Below are positions 6,503 through 6,808 of a stretch of 6,808 nucleotides of DNA, one piece after another. Source of the stretch: Bacteroidota bacterium (GTDB lineage: Bacteria; Bacteroidota; Bacteroidia; 2-12-FULL-35-15). Location of the stretch: assembly GCA_021413595.1 (NCBI GenBank), contig JAIOQD010000188.1, positions 1-6,808 on the forward strand, read 5' to 3'. The notes under the pieces were generated by a model, which saw only the letters and a program-made list of their open reading frames with translations, was not told the DNA's origin and searched no databases. Each line of letters begins with the position of its first letter. The stretch's first letter is position 1. A program made the position numbers and the translations under genes.

Positions 6503-6808
6503 ATGAAAAACAACATAATTATAACATTTTTTGTTTTGTTTTTTAGTGCTGTATGTTTTGCTAACAAAGAAGACAGCACCTCTGTGAAAAAAAGTTTTCA
6601 CACCATAGAAGCCTGTATAGGAATATCTCCTAAAGCACACCGCAAATATGTTGTTTCAAGTAAAGGCTATATCATATACGGCTTGTGGTATGACTATTCA
6701 AGAAAAATAAAAAATAATTTTCATGTCGCTTTTGTTTTGAATCCACTTGCAGGGTCGGATGACTTTTCTATGAGAGATGATAACGCAAATGGGTTCGACA
6801 TTCAAAAA
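6503..6808 (+). CDS. Exported protein of unknown function, 5' part only
   Basis: ATG 6503 opens a frame with no stop before the window edge, giving 102 residues. It starts 23 bp after the previous stop with no terminator between, so it is probably co-transcribed with the fibre-like gene. Residues 1-20 (MKN, then hydrophobic IIITFFVLFFSAVCFA) form a clear signal peptide with probable cleavage after Ala20. Cys18 does not sit in a proper lipobox (SAVC), so a lipoprotein is unlikely. The mature part begins NKEDSTSVKKSF and contains alternating polar/hydrophobic stretches, such as YIIYGLWYDYSRK and FHVAFVLNP, which could be beta strands. I do not recognise the family. It may be an outer-membrane or periplasmic protein, but that is only a guess. 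The signal peptide, the spacing and the absence of any competing long frame on this stretch support a real gene. Confidence 0.72.
   Translation, partial: MKNNIIITFFVLFFSAVCFANKEDSTSVKKSFHTIEACIGISPKAHRKYVVSSKGYIIYGLWYDYSRKIKNNFHVAFVLNPLAGSDDFSMRDDNANGFDIQK

Noticed and set aside
6503..6562. Lipoprotein signal at Cys18 of the 6503 product
   Set aside because: The residues before Cys (S-A-V) lack the small residue needed at the -1 position; a signal peptidase I site after Ala20 fits better.
1322..6640. Other overlapping short frames (1322-1519 plus; 5617-5802, 6254-6436 and 6443-6640 minus)
   Set aside because: They lie within or across better supported genes with signal peptides and recognisable domains. 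The 6443-6640 minus frame runs opposite the signal peptide of the 6503 gene.

Overview
The window looks like a chromosomal segment from an AT-rich member of the Bacteroidota. Several independent signs agree. There are two C-terminal type IX secretion (T9SS) sorting domains. There is an exact Bacteroidota-type promoter (TTTG-N19-TAATTTTG). Starts lack strong Shine-Dalgarno sequences, and two signal peptides appear to be cut just before a glutamine. The fibre-like proteins are of the 'VGIGT..P..KL.VNG' kind common in this phylum. I cannot place it below phylum with confidence.

Layout. (1) Positions 1-1002, plus strand: the 3' part of a large surface-fibre gene, entering from the left. It carries a peptidase S74-type intramolecular chaperone domain, a coiled coil, a short Cys-Cys/Asn-His-Gly segment and a T9SS sorting domain. 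(2) A strong terminator hairpin at 1010-1042. (3) Positions 1087-1980, plus: a secreted T9SS-sorted protein of unknown function. (4) Positions 1981-2314: a convergent intergenic region with two terminator hairpins. (5) Positions 2315-4852, minus: an intact ClpC AAA+ unfoldase, the only housekeeping gene here, with its own promoter just upstream. (6) Positions 4853-5174: a divergent AT-rich intergenic region. (7) Positions 5175-6479, plus: a complete secreted fibre-like protein with a YadA-head-like stretch, four VGIGT-type repeats and an 'HLPNIPSA...KIEELTLYIIEQNK' coiled-coil end, without a T9SS tag. (8) From 6503 past the right edge, plus: the start of a small exported protein of unknown function, 23 bp downstream and probably co-transcribed.

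The surface genes and clpC do not appear to be functionally linked. clpC stands alone between terminators and its own promoter, without the ctsR-mcsA-mcsB neighbours known from Bacillota. The most thought-provoking feature is the first gene: an apparently intact S74 self-cleaving chaperone (Ser/Lys pair present) lies upstream of the T9SS export tag, so cleavage would separate the fibre from its own sorting signal. I see no mobile element, CRISPR array, tRNA, rRNA or defence system.
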